Part shown: in pieces, positions 8,177-17,280 of the stretch | Layout: every line of letters begins with the position of its first letter | Numbering within the stretch: the first letter of the stretch is position 1 | Origin: Porphyromonas sp. COT-239 OH1446 | GTDB taxonomy: Bacteria > Bacteroidota > Bacteroidia > Bacteroidales > Porphyromonadaceae | Direction of reading: 5' to 3' | Assembly (NCBI RefSeq): GCF_000768875.1 | Contig: NZ_JRAO01000020.1 | Span: forward strand, 1 to 44,110 | Length of the DNA stretch: 44,110 nt | Position numbers and translations under genes: made by a program | The notes under the pieces: model-generated | The model's input: the letters and a program-made list of their open reading frames with translations, nothing else | Database searches by the model: none | Told to the model about the DNA's origin: nothing

Positions 8177-9981
8177 TACAGCGGATGAGTAAGTACTCCT
8201 TCCTGGTCTATCACCAAGAGTACGAAGAGTTTCTCCTTGCGCTCAGATCGCTAGGCGTAGTGCACATCACCGAGCGCAATAACCCTCGGGAGGCTGAGAG
8301 CTTGCGTGCTCTCATGGAGCGTCGAGCCGAGATTGCTTCGCTCGAGCGGGCTCTCACGACCCTCTTGCCCGCAGCCGAGATGCCCGAGCTCGAGGCTCTG
8401 CCCTCGATCTCGGAAGACGAGGGTGAGGCCGAGCTTACGGCCCTCAGCGAGGCCTTTGCGGCCCGTGAGGCTCTGTTACAGGCTCAGCAGCACAAGCGGG
8501 CGGAGATCCTCGAGCAAGAGCCCTGGGGCGACTTCGACCCCGCTCAGCTCGCTCGTCTCTCGGAGGCTGGCTATCACTTGGCCTTCTATGCGATCAGTGC
8601 CTCGGCCCTCACCGAGGAGTACCGTGAGGCTTGGCAGGCCCTGCCTATTGCCCGCAGCGGAGCTCAGGCTCTCTTCGTGCGCCTCGAGCGTCCTGGCGAC
8701 GAGCCAGCCCCCGAGGCTGAGATCATCAAAGCCCCCACCAAGAGCCTCTCTCGACTGCGCGAAGAGCTGGCCAGCCTTGAGCATGAGCTCGCTCAGGCTA
8801 CCGAGGCTCTCATAGCCTCTGCCCCCCTACGTCGAGCCAGGCTACAGGCCTATGACCGCCTGCTCTCCTCGGGCTATACCCTCGGGGCGGCACGCCTACA
8901 GGCCGTCCGGGAGGCTGACGACAAGCTCATGCTCCTGGAGGGTTGGGTGCCCGAGGTCGATGCCCCTCGTATGCAGCAGGGTCTCGACGCTGCGGGCTAT
9001 TATTACCAGCAGATGGAGATCACGGACGAAGACCGTGTGCCGATCAAGCTGCGTAACAATGCCTTCACTCGGCTCTTCGAGTCGATTACGCAGATGTTCT
9101 CCCTGCCCAATTATGGCGAGATCGACCAGACGGCCCTCTTAGCCCCCTTCTTCCTGCTCTTCTTTGGGCTCTGCTTCGGCGACGGGGGCTATGGCCTCTT
9201 GCTCTTCGTCGTGGCGACGATCTTCAAGATCAAGCGCAAGGGAGAGGACAATAGCCTCCTGAGCCTCTTGCAGTGGCTTGGCGGTGGGGCTTTTGTCATC
9301 GGGATGCTGATGGGGACGTTCTTCGGCGTAACGCTCGGCTATGCCAAGGCCGAGGACTACTTCATGGGTCAGGACAATATGATGATGATCTCGGTGGTCA
9401 TTGGCCTTATCCAGATCCTCTTCGCCAAGGGCGTTGCGGCCTACAAGACCAAGGTACAGCGAGGCTGGGCACATGCCCTAGCACCCATTGCCTGGCTCGT
9501 GGTGCTCATCGGAGGGGCTTTGGTGCTGGCTCTGCCCAAGATCTCCCTCGCCCTGCCCAGGGCTGTCGAGTACGTCCTCTACGCTCTAGTGGGGCTGTCG
9601 CTCCTAGTGGTCTTCTTCTACAACACCCCTGGCAAGAACCCCTTGGTCAATCTAGGCTCGGGCCTATGGACGACCTACAATGTCGCCTCGGGTCTCTTGG
9701 GCGACACGCTCTCCTACATCCGCCTCTTTGCCATCGGGCTGACGGGGGGGATCCTCGGGAGCGTCTTCAACCAGCTGGCCATCGAGCAGACGGCTGGCCT
9801 GCCGATCTTCGTCCAGGTGCCCCTCATGGTGCTCATCCTCACGCTGGGCCACGGGCTGAATATTGGCCTGGCGATGATCAGTTCGTTCGTTCATCCGCTT
9901 CGTCTTACCTTTGTGGAGTACTACAAGAACAGTGAGTTTGAGGGTGGAGGCAAGGCCTACACCCCTTTCAAGGAAAATTAA
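8173..9981 (+). CDS. ntpI: V-type ATPase membrane subunit I (a-type)
   Basis: 602 residues. The N-terminal half (to about residue 310) is soluble with coiled-coil stretches and contacts the peripheral stalks. The C-terminal half has about seven hydrophobic helices forming the ion half-channels next to the K ring. LFFGLCFGDGGYGLLL and the GDTLSYIRLFAIGL segment, holding the conserved essential arginine, are diagnostic. It starts inside the end of ntpD (ATGA overlap). The length is slightly below the roughly 650 residues common elsewhere but usual for bacterial operons of this reduced type. Confidence 0.93.
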   Translation: MIQRMSKYSFLVYHQEYEEFLLALRSLGVVHITERNNPREAESLRALMERRAEIASLERALTTLLPAAEMPELEALPSISEDEGEAELTALSEAFAAREALLQAQQHKRAEILEQEPWGDFDPAQLARLSEAGYHLAFYAISASALTEEYREAWQALPIARSGAQALFVRLERPGDEPAPEAEIIKAPTKSLSRLREELASLEHELAQATEALIASAPLRRARLQAYDRLLSSGYTLGAARLQAVREADDKLMLLEGWVPEVDAPRMQQGLDAAGYYYQQMEITDEDRVPIKLRNNAFTRLFESITQMFSLPNYGEIDQTALLAPFFLLFFGLCFGDGGYGLLLFVVATIFKIKRKGEDNSLLSLLQWLGGGAFVIGMLMGTFFGVTLGYAKAEDYFMGQDNMMMISVVIGLIQILFAKGVAAYKTKVQRGWAHALAPIAWLVVLIGGALVLALPKISLALPRAVEYVLYALVGLSLLVVFFYNTPGKNPLVNLGSGLWTTYNVASGLLGDTLSYIRLFAIGLTGGILGSVFNQLAIEQTAGLPIFVQVPLMVLILTLGHGLNIGLAMISSFVHPLRLTFVEYYKNSEFEGGGKAYTPFKEN

Positions 9982-10018
9982 GCAATACAAATAATTAACA
10001 TCAAACAATTAAGTCATT

Positions 10019-10477
10019 ATGAATGAAATGTTGGCGTATCTAGGCGTGGCCCTCATGGTCGGCCTGACAGGTATCGGTAGTTGCATCGGTGTAACCATCT
10101 GCGGTAATACGACCGTTGGGGCTATGAAGAAGAACCCCGATGCCCTCGGTCAGTATATTGGTCTCTCGGCTCTGCCTAGCTCTCAGGGGCTGTATGGCTT
10201 CGTGGCCTTCTTCATGACCAAGGGTGCGATTGATGCCCTCCTGGCCTCTGGAGGCATCACCGCTGCTGCTGCTTGGGCGATCCTCGGTGTAGGTCTTGCC
10301 CTTGGGGTTGTAGGTCTGTACTCAGCTATCCGCCAGGCTCAGGTGTGTGCCAATGGTATCCAGGCCATCAGTGCTGGGCACAACGTCTTCGGGGGAACGA
10401 TGGTTATGGCCGTATTCCCTGAGCTGTATGCGATCCTCGCCCTTCTGGTAACGATCTTGACTGTAACAGCCTTCTAA
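10019..10477 (+). CDS. ntpK: V-type ATPase subunit K (rotor ring), Na+-type binding residues
   Basis: 152 residues forming two fused hairpins, four membrane helices, as in V-type (not F-type) rotor subunits. The ion-binding glutamate is E135 in FPELYAIL. The residues that coordinate Na+ in the Enterococcus hirae NtpK ring (L61, T64, Q65, Q110, E139) align with L52, S55, Q56, Q106 and E135; the only change is Thr to Ser, which keeps the hydroxyl ligand. This suggests sodium coupling. It is the last gene of the operon, followed by the strong hairpin at 10503-10541. Confidence 0.92.
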   Translation: MNEMLAYLGVALMVGLTGIGSCIGVTICGNTTVGAMKKNPDALGQYIGLSALPSSQGLYGFVAFFMTKGAIDALLASGGITAAAAWAILGVGLALGVVGLYSAIRQAQVCANGIQAISAGHNVFGGTMVMAVFPELYAILALLVTILTVTAF

Positions 10478-10502
10478 GCACTCGCCTCTCTTGCGAGTAG
10501 AC

Positions 10503-10541
10503 AATAGGGAGTAGTAGGCCCGAGGCCTACTACTCCCTATT
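10503..10541 (+). terminator. Strong bidirectional terminator ending the V-ATPase operon
   Basis: A perfect 18-bp inverted repeat (AATAGGGAGTAGTAGGCC at 10503-10520 and its complement at 10524-10541) with a 3-base loop CGA, followed by TCGTTTGTCT. It separates ntpK from the convergent sigma-factor remnant and probably serves both. Confidence 0.85.
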
Positions 10542-10556
10542 CGTTTGTCTGTCTCC

Positions 10557-10993
10557 CTAGTCTCGGGGTTCGCTGCGCTCGATCCGAAGGGTGCGTCGCA
10601 GCTCCTCGAGGTGGCTGAGGATGTCTTGGTAGCGACGTCTGCGCTTCCTCATCGGTGGCAGGATCAGCAGGGCGGAGAGGATGAGCCAAAACACGATCCG
10701 ACGGGTCTCGGCATCGTTGTGTCCTCGAAGAGGTTGGCCGTCATGTCGAGGCTTACATGCTCGTGGCGTCGGGTGCGCCTCGTCTCGGAGATGCAGGTGT
10801 TGAGGCTGATGCGGTAGATCCAGGTCTTGGGCGAGCTGTCGCCTCGGAAGTCCTCGAGGCCCTTCCACAGACGGATCAGCACCTCCTGGAAGAGATCCGC
10901 TACCTCGTCGGCATCGTCGGAGAACATGTAGCAGACCGTATAGATCGTAGCCTTATGCTCTCGAACCAGCCGAGCAAATTCTTTTTCCTTCAT
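10557..10993 (-). pseudogene. ECF sigma-factor remnant fused out of frame to a membrane-protein tail
   Basis: From ATG 10993 the minus strand encodes sigma-70 region 2: EFARLVREHKATIYTVCYMF, then ADLFQEVLIRLWKGL (core-polymerase binding) and SPKTWIYRISLNTCISETRR (-10 recognition). After SLDMTANLFEDT the frame drifts into an unnatural tail and stops at 10664. A one-base shift near 10715 restores a sensible reading (DAETRRIVFWLILSALLILPP, then a basic helix) that ends at 10557. That tail looks like the membrane helix and C-terminus of the small protein gene that often follows such sigma genes. Region 4, needed for -35 recognition, is absent. The likeliest history is a deletion joining two genes plus a frameshift. 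A short functional region-2 protein is possible but less likely. Confidence 0.65.
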
Positions 10994-11155
10994 TCGATCT
11001 TCGTTCCTTCTGATGAGGGGGGGCACTCCTTAGACGTCCCCTTTGGGGCAAAAGCTACATCGAGCCCCGAGAAAATATTTTTTGCTCCTCCCTCGCCCCT
11101 CTGCTTGTACAAAGATGCTCATATATTTGCACACAGCCTAGGACGATCTCTCCCC

Positions 11156-11339
11156 CCTCGAAGATCCTATTACCCTCTCGATGGAGATCCTATTAGGATC
11201 GAGGGTGAGGCTCAGATAGGAGTTCCGTCGAGTTCCTACTTGAGTCTCGAGCCCGCCCCCTGGGGCTGCTCAGCTGACCTCTCCTCTAGGGCTCAGTCGA
11301 GGCCCTATCGAGAGCTCGAGAGGGCTGGGTATCCCTCCA
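11156..11339. repeat. 23-bp periodic degenerate intergenic repeat, array A (about 8 units)
   Basis: Units start at 11156, 11179, 11202, 11225, 11248, 11271, 11294 and 11317. Good copies contain GGAGATCCTATT (11179 unit) or GAGTTCCTACTTGAGTCT (11225 unit). The 11202 unit (CTCAGATAGGAGTT) reads like the same motif on the other strand while keeping the 23-base phase. The array fills much of the 450-base gap between the sigma remnant and guaA; I see no gene there. Confidence 0.6.
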
Positions 11340-11403
11340 GCAGCTATGCCCCCTCGTTGAGCAGAGAGTGGGGGTGGTCTGAGAGAGAAACGATGGATTT
11401 TCG

Positions 11404-11411
11404 TACCTTTG
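11404..11411 (+). promoter_or_regulatory. Promoter -7 element of guaA
   Basis: TACCTTTG matches TAnnTTTG and lies 35 bases before the guaA start at 11447, leaving a short leader. No purine-responsive riboswitch is visible in that leader. Confidence 0.6.
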
Positions 11412-11446
11412 TCGCAGTTATTTAACTCTTATTTCGACACGCAAGT

Positions 11447-12967
11447 ATGCAAGAGAAAATTCTCATCCTAGACTTTGGCTCGCAGACGACACAGCTCATT
11501 GGCCGCCGCCTGCGAGAGCTGAATACTTACTGCGAGATCGTGCCTTACAACAAGGTGCCACAAGACTTGACTGGCATTGCTGGGATTATCCTATCGGGTA
11601 GTCCCTATTCAGTATATGACGCCTCTGCCTTCCGCACAGAGCTCTCACTGCTTAGGGGGAAACGCCCCCTTCTAGGGATCTGCTACGGTGCACAGAGCCT
11701 TGTCCATCAGGCCTCGGGTAGGGTAGAGCCCTGCGACAGCCGTGAGTATGGTCGTGCCCATCTGTCCATCAAGCACGCACACGATCCTCTGCTCGAGGGC
11801 GTGGCCGATGGCGGTGTGGTGTGGATGTCGCATGGCGACACGATTACGGAGCTTCCCCATGGCTTTCGCATCATTGCTAGCACGGAGGATGTCCCAGCGG
11901 CAGCCTTCCGCATCGATGGCGAGGAGACCTGGGGCGTGCAGTTCCACCCCGAGGTCTATCACAGCGAGCAGGGTCTGCGCATCCTGAGCAACTTCCTCGA
12001 TGTAACGGGCATCAAGGGCAATTGGTCGCCCGCCTCCTTCATCGAGAGCACCGTGGCCTCGCTCAAGGCAACCCTCGGCGACGACAAGGTGATCCTGGCT
12101 CTCTCGGGCGGGGTGGACTCGTCTGTAACGGCTGTCCTGCTCCATAAGGCAATCGGTTCTAACCTCACCTGCATCTTCGTCGATCACGGTCTGCTGCGCA
12201 AGAATGAGTTCGAGAACGTCCTACGCGACTACGAACATCTAGGGCTGAACGTGATCGGAGTCAATGCCCGAGAACAATTCCTCTCCGCCCTCAAGGGGGT
12301 AACCGACCCAGAGCAGAAGCGTAAGATCATCGGCAAGGGCTTCATCGACGTCTTCGACACCGAGGCCAAGAAGCTCAAGGACATTAAGTGGCTTGGTCAG
12401 GGTACGATCTACCCCGACGTGATCGAGTCGATCAGCATCACCGGCACAGTCATCAAGAGCCACCACAATGTGGGCGGCCTGCCCGAACGCATGAACCTCA
12501 AGCTCGTCGAGCCTCTACGCCTGCTCTTCAAGGACGAGGTGCGCCGTGTGGGCCTCGAGCTCGGGATGCAGCCCCATCTGATCAAGCGTCAACCCTTCCC
12601 AGGACCAGGCCTCGGTATCCGCATCATCGGCGAGATCACGGCCGAGAAGGTGGAGATCCTCCAAAATGCCGACGACATCTACATGAGCCTCATGAGAGAG
12701 TGGGGACTCTACGATCAGGTGTGGCAGGCAGGGGCGATCCTCTTACCCATCAAGAGCGTTGGAGTCATGGGGGACGAACGTACATATGAGTACACCGTTG
12801 CCTTGAGGGCCGTAACCTCTACCGATGCGATGACGGCGGACTGGGCTCACCTGCCCTACGACTTCCTAGCCAAGGTCTCCAACGAGATCATTAATAAGGT
12901 ACGAGGCATTAACCGTGTCGTTTACGATATCTCTTCCAAACCCCCCAGCACCATCGAGTGGGAGTAA
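11447..12967 (+). CDS. guaA: GMP synthase (glutamine-hydrolysing)
   Basis: 506 residues, two-domain enzyme converting XMP, ATP and glutamine to GMP. The class I glutaminase domain spans residues 1 to about 185 with nucleophile C79 (GICYGAQ) and H167/E169 (FHPEV). The ATP pyrophosphatase domain follows with the PP-loop SGGVDS at 220-225, then the dimerisation domain ending KPPSTIEWE, the typical GuaA terminus. Start ATG 11447 sits just after the promoter at 11404. It appears to be a single-gene transcript closed by the hairpin at 13013-13041. Confidence 0.97.
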   Translation: MQEKILILDFGSQTTQLIGRRLRELNTYCEIVPYNKVPQDLTGIAGIILSGSPYSVYDASAFRTELSLLRGKRPLLGICYGAQSLVHQASGRVEPCDSREYGRAHLSIKHAHDPLLEGVADGGVVWMSHGDTITELPHGFRIIASTEDVPAAAFRIDGEETWGVQFHPEVYHSEQGLRILSNFLDVTGIKGNWSPASFIESTVASLKATLGDDKVILALSGGVDSSVTAVLLHKAIGSNLTCIFVDHGLLRKNEFENVLRDYEHLGLNVIGVNAREQFLSALKGVTDPEQKRKIIGKGFIDVFDTEAKKLKDIKWLGQGTIYPDVIESISITGTVIKSHHNVGGLPERMNLKLVEPLRLLFKDEVRRVGLELGMQPHLIKRQPFPGPGLGIRIIGEITAEKVEILQNADDIYMSLMREWGLYDQVWQAGAILLPIKSVGVMGDERTYEYTVALRAVTSTDAMTADWAHLPYDFLAKVSNEIINKVRGINRVVYDISSKPPSTIEWE

Positions 12968-13012
12968 CCTCCCACCCCTAGCGGTACAATTCCCTGACTA
13001 ATAAATCCAAGT

Positions 13013-13041
13013 CCTAAGCCGAGCTCTACACTCGGCTTAGG
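13013..13041 (+). terminator. Hairpin terminator after guaA
   Basis: CCTAAGCCGAG (13013-13023) pairs perfectly with CTCGGCTTAGG (13031-13041) around a 7-base loop. The tail is not a clean T-run, so efficiency is uncertain. Confidence 0.6.
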
Positions 13042-13065
13042 GCTCTGTGTATATCCATCCAATCA

Positions 13066-13884
13066 ATGTCTAAACATCAAGCTATAACCAAAAAGGTTAC
13101 CACCCTAAGACTAAAAGAAATGAAGGCCCAGTCTGAGCGTATCGCTATGCTCACGGCCTATGACTATACTATGGCTCGACTGGTCGATGCCTCGGGTGTC
13201 GATATGATCCTCGTCGGAGACTCGGCCGCCAACGTGATGGCAGGCCATTCGACTACCCTGCCCATTACCCTCGATCAGATGATCTACCATGCGAGCTCCG
13301 TCGTGCGAGGCGTACAGAGAGCCTTCGTTGTGGTCGATATGCCCTTCGGGAGTTATCAGATCTCCAGAGAGACTGCCCTCGCATCGGCCATCCGCATCAT
13401 GAAGGAGAGCGGTGCCGACGCTGTCAAGATCGAGGGAGGCTCTGCCGTTTATGACGCCATTCAAGGGATCATCGAGGCAGGCATCCCCGTCGTCGGCCAT
13501 TTGGGCCTAACCCCCCAGTCAGTGCATCAGCTTGGGGGCTTCGGCCTACAGGCCAAGGGAGAGGCCGAGGCCGAGAGGTTGCTCGACGAGGCCAAGAGAC
13601 TCGACAGCCTCGGCTGCTGTGCCTTGGTCTTGGAGAAGATCCCCGCTCGTCTAGCCGAGCGGGTCGCTCGCTCAGTCTCGACCCCAGTCATCGGCATCGG
13701 GGCTGGGGCAGAGGTCGATGGTCAGGTCTTAGTCCTACAGGATATGCTCGGCATGGACGATAGCTTCAGCCCCAAATTCCTCCGGCGCTTCGGTCGGGTG
13801 GGTGAGGCTATCTCGCAGGCTGTCGAGGCGTATGTCGAGGCGGTCAAGACCTCAGAATTCCCCAATGCTTCCGAGGCCTATTAA
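13066..13884 (+). CDS. panB: 3-methyl-2-oxobutanoate hydroxymethyltransferase
   Basis: 272 residues. PanB transfers a hydroxymethyl group from methylene-tetrahydrofolate to 2-oxoisovalerate, giving ketopantoate, the first committed step of pantothenate and CoA synthesis. The metal ligands D52 (VGDSAAN), D91 (VVDMPFGSY) and E123 (KIEGG) and the catalytic E190 (LVLEKIP) are in place, as is the GHLGLTPQSVHQLGG signature. It is cytosolic. The gene stands 98 bases after guaA, beyond the hairpin, and 46 bases before the TRIC-family gene, with which it may be co-transcribed. No panC or panD is present in the window. Confidence 0.96.
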   Translation: MSKHQAITKKVTTLRLKEMKAQSERIAMLTAYDYTMARLVDASGVDMILVGDSAANVMAGHSTTLPITLDQMIYHASSVVRGVQRAFVVVDMPFGSYQISRETALASAIRIMKESGADAVKIEGGSAVYDAIQGIIEAGIPVVGHLGLTPQSVHQLGGFGLQAKGEAEAERLLDEAKRLDSLGCCALVLEKIPARLAERVARSVSTPVIGIGAGAEVDGQVLVLQDMLGMDDSFSPKFLRRFGRVGEAISQAVEAYVEAVKTSEFPNASEAY

Positions 13885-13930
13885 TGCTCCGAGCTCTTGC
13901 CCTCGCTCCTCTTCATCCGATTAGATCGCT

Positions 13931-14581
13931 ATGGACATCAGCAATATAACCAACGTTACGACCTTTATAGACTGGTGCGACTATCTCGGTACCTTCGCCT
14001 TTGCCATTAGCGGTATCCGTCTGGCGGCCGCTAAAGGCTTCGACTGGTTCGGGGCTTATGTGGTCGGCCTCGTTACTGCTGTAGGTGGAGGGACGACCCG
14101 AGACCTGATGCTCAACCTTACCCCCTTTTGGCTGCTACAGCCTTCCTATCTGATCATCACGGGCCTAGCCCTGGCCTTCACGATCGCTCTGCGCAAGCAA
14201 ATTGTGCGGATCAACCACACGCTCTTCTTCTTCGATTCCGTGGGCCTCGGCCTCTTCGTCGTCGTGGGGATTGCCAAGAGCTTCGATGCGGGCTTCTCCT
14301 GGTGGGTCGCTCTGGTCATGGGTACGATCACGGGCTCGTTTGGAGGGATGATCCGAGACATCCTCATCAATGAGGTGCCGCTCATCTTCCGCAAAGACTT
14401 CTATGCTCTAGCCTGTCTGTGTGGAGGGATCTGCTACATTCTGCTGATGTATCTGACGGATATATCCCTGCCAGTCATCCAGTTCCTTTGTGCGCTCTCT
14501 GTTGTGTTGCTGCGCCTCATGTCGGTGCTTTTCCATATCAGTGTACCTGTCTTCACCCCCAGTGAGGGCGAGATCGAGTAG
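13931..14581 (+). CDS. Trimeric intracellular cation channel (TRIC/UPF0126, YicG-like) membrane protein
   Basis: 216 residues with an internal duplication of a three-helix unit. Each half carries the family glycine-rich motif followed by Arg-Asp: GGGTTRDLML in the first half and GSFGGMIRDILI in the second. About seven hydrophobic helices are seen, consistent with the inner-membrane bacterial TRIC homologues, which form trimeric cation-permeable pores. The physiological substrate in bacteria is unsettled. It ends just before the strong hairpin at 14605-14654. Confidence 0.88.
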   Translation: MDISNITNVTTFIDWCDYLGTFAFAISGIRLAAAKGFDWFGAYVVGLVTAVGGGTTRDLMLNLTPFWLLQPSYLIITGLALAFTIALRKQIVRINHTLFFFDSVGLGLFVVVGIAKSFDAGFSWWVALVMGTITGSFGGMIRDILINEVPLIFRKDFYALACLCGGICYILLMYLTDISLPVIQFLCALSVVLLRLMSVLFHISVPVFTPSEGEIE

Positions 14582-14604
14582 CCTATAGGTGGCTAGCGAA
14601 AGCG

Positions 14605-14654
14605 AAAGCTCCTGCCCCGAACGATCTCTCTTGAGATCTTGGGGCAGGAGCTTT
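14605..14654. terminator. Bidirectional terminator between convergent genes
   Basis: AAAGCTCCTGCCCC (14605-14618) pairs with GGGGCAGGAGCTTT (14641-14654), and GATCTC/GAGATC forms an inner stem. It has A-runs on one side and T-runs on the other, and serves the TRIC gene (plus) and the barrel gene (minus). Confidence 0.8.
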
Positions 14655-14681
14655 GCTCTATCCAGGGCTCAGGGGGTCGGC

Positions 14682-17276
14682 TTAGAAGTAGAAGGAGTAG
14701 CTAGCCCTGAGCATCGCTCCTCGGAGCTGATACCATACGCTCCTCTCCTGCAAGCCGTTGAAGGAGCTGTAGCTATACCTCCGATGATTGAGCAGGTTGT
14801 CGGCCTCGACGAGCAGGATGTTATTCCCCCGCTTGTACTCAGCACTCAGCCCAATGGGAACGAAATGGTGGTACTGATCCGCAGCGGTCTGACGCATCAA
14901 ATGCTCTGCCTTGAGGCCGAAGCGTAACTTCTCTGTGGGCGAGAGCTTGAGGTTCATTCGTTGGCTGAGCCCTGCGATGCGGCTCTGAGCTTTGCCCTCA
15001 TCATAGCTTAACCAGGTAAGTGAGCCTCTGATGTTGTACTGTAGCTCTATCCATGCACGGGGTGTTAGGGAGAGGTTGAGCCCTCCGGAGAGCTGCTTGT
15101 TGGCGAAGCGATTGAGCTTGTCGTGGCGATAGAGCTCGCCTGTGCTGTGGCTTCCCGAGAGGTCGAGCCTCACCATAGAGTGGATCGGACGGAAGAACTT
15201 AGAGGCACTGAGCCTGAGGTTCAGCGTCTCCTGACGGTTGTCTCCGAGGATATGGGTGGAGAGGTTCGCCCCATCAGAGACTGGCGCATCCGCTGAGGTG
15301 AGGTTGCTCTGTACCTGGGTATAGCTCAGAGACACATGGCCGTACATCTCCTTGAGAGCGTTGCGGTAATTAAGCGTGCTTTGGGCCGAATACATCTTGC
15401 CTCGAGGCTCCTCTCCGCTGCCCACACGGGCTGAGCGATATGACGAGTAGACTGGCCGCAAGATGTAGTCCAGGAGCGACCCTCGCCACTCATTCACCCC
15501 GAGCGAACCGTTCAGAGACCAAGCGTAGTTGAGCTCTGCCGAGGCGTAGAGATGTGGCTTGAAGAGTAGGTAGCCATAGGACTTGTTCCCCGAGGGAAGA
15601 CCGTAGCGACCATGATCCCATTGCAGTGGGAGGGTGAGGTCTAGCCTAAGCCCCTTGTCGGAGTGGAAGTAGGCGAGCTTCGTCTCTAGCCCTGCCTGTG
15701 CGCTGAGGCCTTCGTATTCGCTGCCGGGCAGGTGGGGCTGCCCGGCCACTTCGGTGTCGAGGCGCAGGCGTGTGTGGCCAACATAGTAGCTCAGGGGTAG
15801 GTCGATGCGCCAACGATTGCTGAGCCGACGAGTGTACTTGGCCTTGATCTCGCCCGAGAGCTCCTTACCGTCGATGCTCTGCGAGAGTGCCCCGTCGGAG
15901 ACGATGAGCCTACGCTCGGGGTAGGAGTTGAAGTCGGTGTTGAAATCAAAGGCCCACAGGTTACTGCCCGAGCCACCACTCAGGGCCAGCCGATTGCTCA
16001 GGGAGTGCTCCCGCTGCTGGTGTTGCTCGATGAGGCTGCGCCCTCGTGAGAGAGCGATGGACTCTCGGTAGCTATTGCGCTCGAAGCTGTAGTTGAAGCT
16101 ATTATTGACCAAATACTTGGATGCATTGTCCCGATAATGCGCCCAAACGCTGTAGGACTGAGGCTTGGCCTTCGTCGAGATCGAGCTCTCCGAGACAAGA
16201 GCATCGCTACCGCTGGGGTTGAAGAAGCGTAGATCTGAGCCATGCAAGCTCTTCTCCTCTCGGTTGTCTAGGCCTGCTCCGTAGCGCAGGGTGGCCGAGG
16301 AGCTCAAGCGGTGGATGGAGTTGAGGCGGGCCTTGTAGAAGTCTCGCTTGAGGTGCAGATGCTCGGAGAGGCCTGTACGCACGGCCTCGGTTCGGTTGGG
16401 GTGGAGGGTGCTGATGCTGCTCGGGTGCGATGCTGACTCTGAGTAGACGAGGCCGCTGAGCATATCGACCTCCTGCTGCCTGTGGGCTAGCTCCACTGTG
16501 CCGATGATCTGATGCCCTCTAGTGAAGCGCATGGCTGTGGCGTCGCCAGCATAGGTGAGCCCCTCACGCTCACCCCCGAGGGAGAGCTTAGCCTTGCCTC
16601 GGATGCGGTTACGGCCCGACGCTTTGAGGACGATATTCATGATGAGCTTGTCGTCGCCGACGATACCCTTGAGGTGTTGGACCTCCTGCTGACGCTCGAG
16701 CATCTCCACTCGGGCAACGTCTTTGTGTCGTACGCTGCGAGTAACCTGCGCATAGCCCTGGCCTGTGAGGTTGAGTCCATCGATGGTCATCTTGTCGATG
16801 TTTTTGCCCATGAAGCTGATCTTGCCATCGTCTGCGACCTTGACCCCAGGCATGCGCTTGACGGCGTCCTCGATAGAGGTATCGCCCTTGGTGGCATAGC
16901 TGCTGACGTTGTAGGTCGTCGTGTCTCCCCGCTGGCGGATGACGGGGACTTCGACGATGAGCGATTTGAGCTCGGTCTGCTTGGGGGCAAGAGTCAGGGT
17001 GAGGGGTTTACCGTCCTCGACACGTAGGCTGAGCCGCTCGTAGGACATGTGGCGAATGCGCAGCTCGCATGGGGCTTGGGCCTTGGTGAGGGTGAAGCGT
17101 CCCTGGGCATCGGTCATCGTATAGTCCCGTACCTTGCCCTCGAGGATTGCCTGTACGACAGCTCCCTCGATAGCCTCGCCCGAGGCACGGTCTCGGATCG
17201 TGCCTCGGATCTGTGCCTGTAGGCTCTGCCCCAGGAAGAGGAGGAGTAGGCAGAGCAGTCGTAGGGATGTCTTCAT
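14682..17276 (-). CDS. TonB-dependent-receptor-like outer-membrane beta-barrel protein
   Basis: 864 residues. A signal peptide (LRLLCLLLLFLGQSLQAQ) is followed by a carboxypeptidase-regulatory-like beta-sandwich (residues about 22-105, starting IRGTIRDRASGEAIEGAVV). Next comes a plug-like domain (GDTSIEDAVKRMPGV, then IDGLNLTG), then a long barrel that ends SYSFYF with a terminal aromatic residue, the usual barrel-assembly signal. Such proteins in Bacteroidota are often paired with a GLPGLI-family partner, and one lies only 4 bases upstream in the same operon. The substrate is unknown; no SusD-like lipoprotein accompanies it, so it is not a typical glycan-uptake pair. Confidence 0.88.
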   Translation of the reverse strand: MKTSLRLLCLLLLFLGQSLQAQIRGTIRDRASGEAIEGAVVQAILEGKVRDYTMTDAQGRFTLTKAQAPCELRIRHMSYERLSLRVEDGKPLTLTLAPKQTELKSLIVEVPVIRQRGDTTTYNVSSYATKGDTSIEDAVKRMPGVKVADDGKISFMGKNIDKMTIDGLNLTGQGYAQVTRSVRHKDVARVEMLERQQEVQHLKGIVGDDKLIMNIVLKASGRNRIRGKAKLSLGGEREGLTYAGDATAMRFTRGHQIIGTVELAHRQQEVDMLSGLVYSESASHPSSISTLHPNRTEAVRTGLSEHLHLKRDFYKARLNSIHRLSSSATLRYGAGLDNREEKSLHGSDLRFFNPSGSDALVSESSISTKAKPQSYSVWAHYRDNASKYLVNNSFNYSFERNSYRESIALSRGRSLIEQHQQREHSLSNRLALSGGSGSNLWAFDFNTDFNSYPERRLIVSDGALSQSIDGKELSGEIKAKYTRRLSNRWRIDLPLSYYVGHTRLRLDTEVAGQPHLPGSEYEGLSAQAGLETKLAYFHSDKGLRLDLTLPLQWDHGRYGLPSGNKSYGYLLFKPHLYASAELNYAWSLNGSLGVNEWRGSLLDYILRPVYSSYRSARVGSGEEPRGKMYSAQSTLNYRNALKEMYGHVSLSYTQVQSNLTSADAPVSDGANLSTHILGDNRQETLNLRLSASKFFRPIHSMVRLDLSGSHSTGELYRHDKLNRFANKQLSGGLNLSLTPRAWIELQYNIRGSLTWLSYDEGKAQSRIAGLSQRMNLKLSPTEKLRFGLKAEHLMRQTAADQYHHFVPIGLSAEYKRGNNILLVEADNLLNHRRYSYSSFNGLQERSVWYQLRGAMLRASYSFYF

Positions 17277-17280
17277 AGCT

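Noticed and set aside
11122-11129. TATATTTG promoter-like element
   Set aside because: No gene or obvious RNA begins downstream before the guaA promoter at 11404, and upstream spacing to TTG is wrong.
11156-11339. CRISPR-like array (also at 18973, 34036, 43637)
   Set aside because: Units abut with a 23-base period, there are no unique spacers of constant length, and no cas genes are present.
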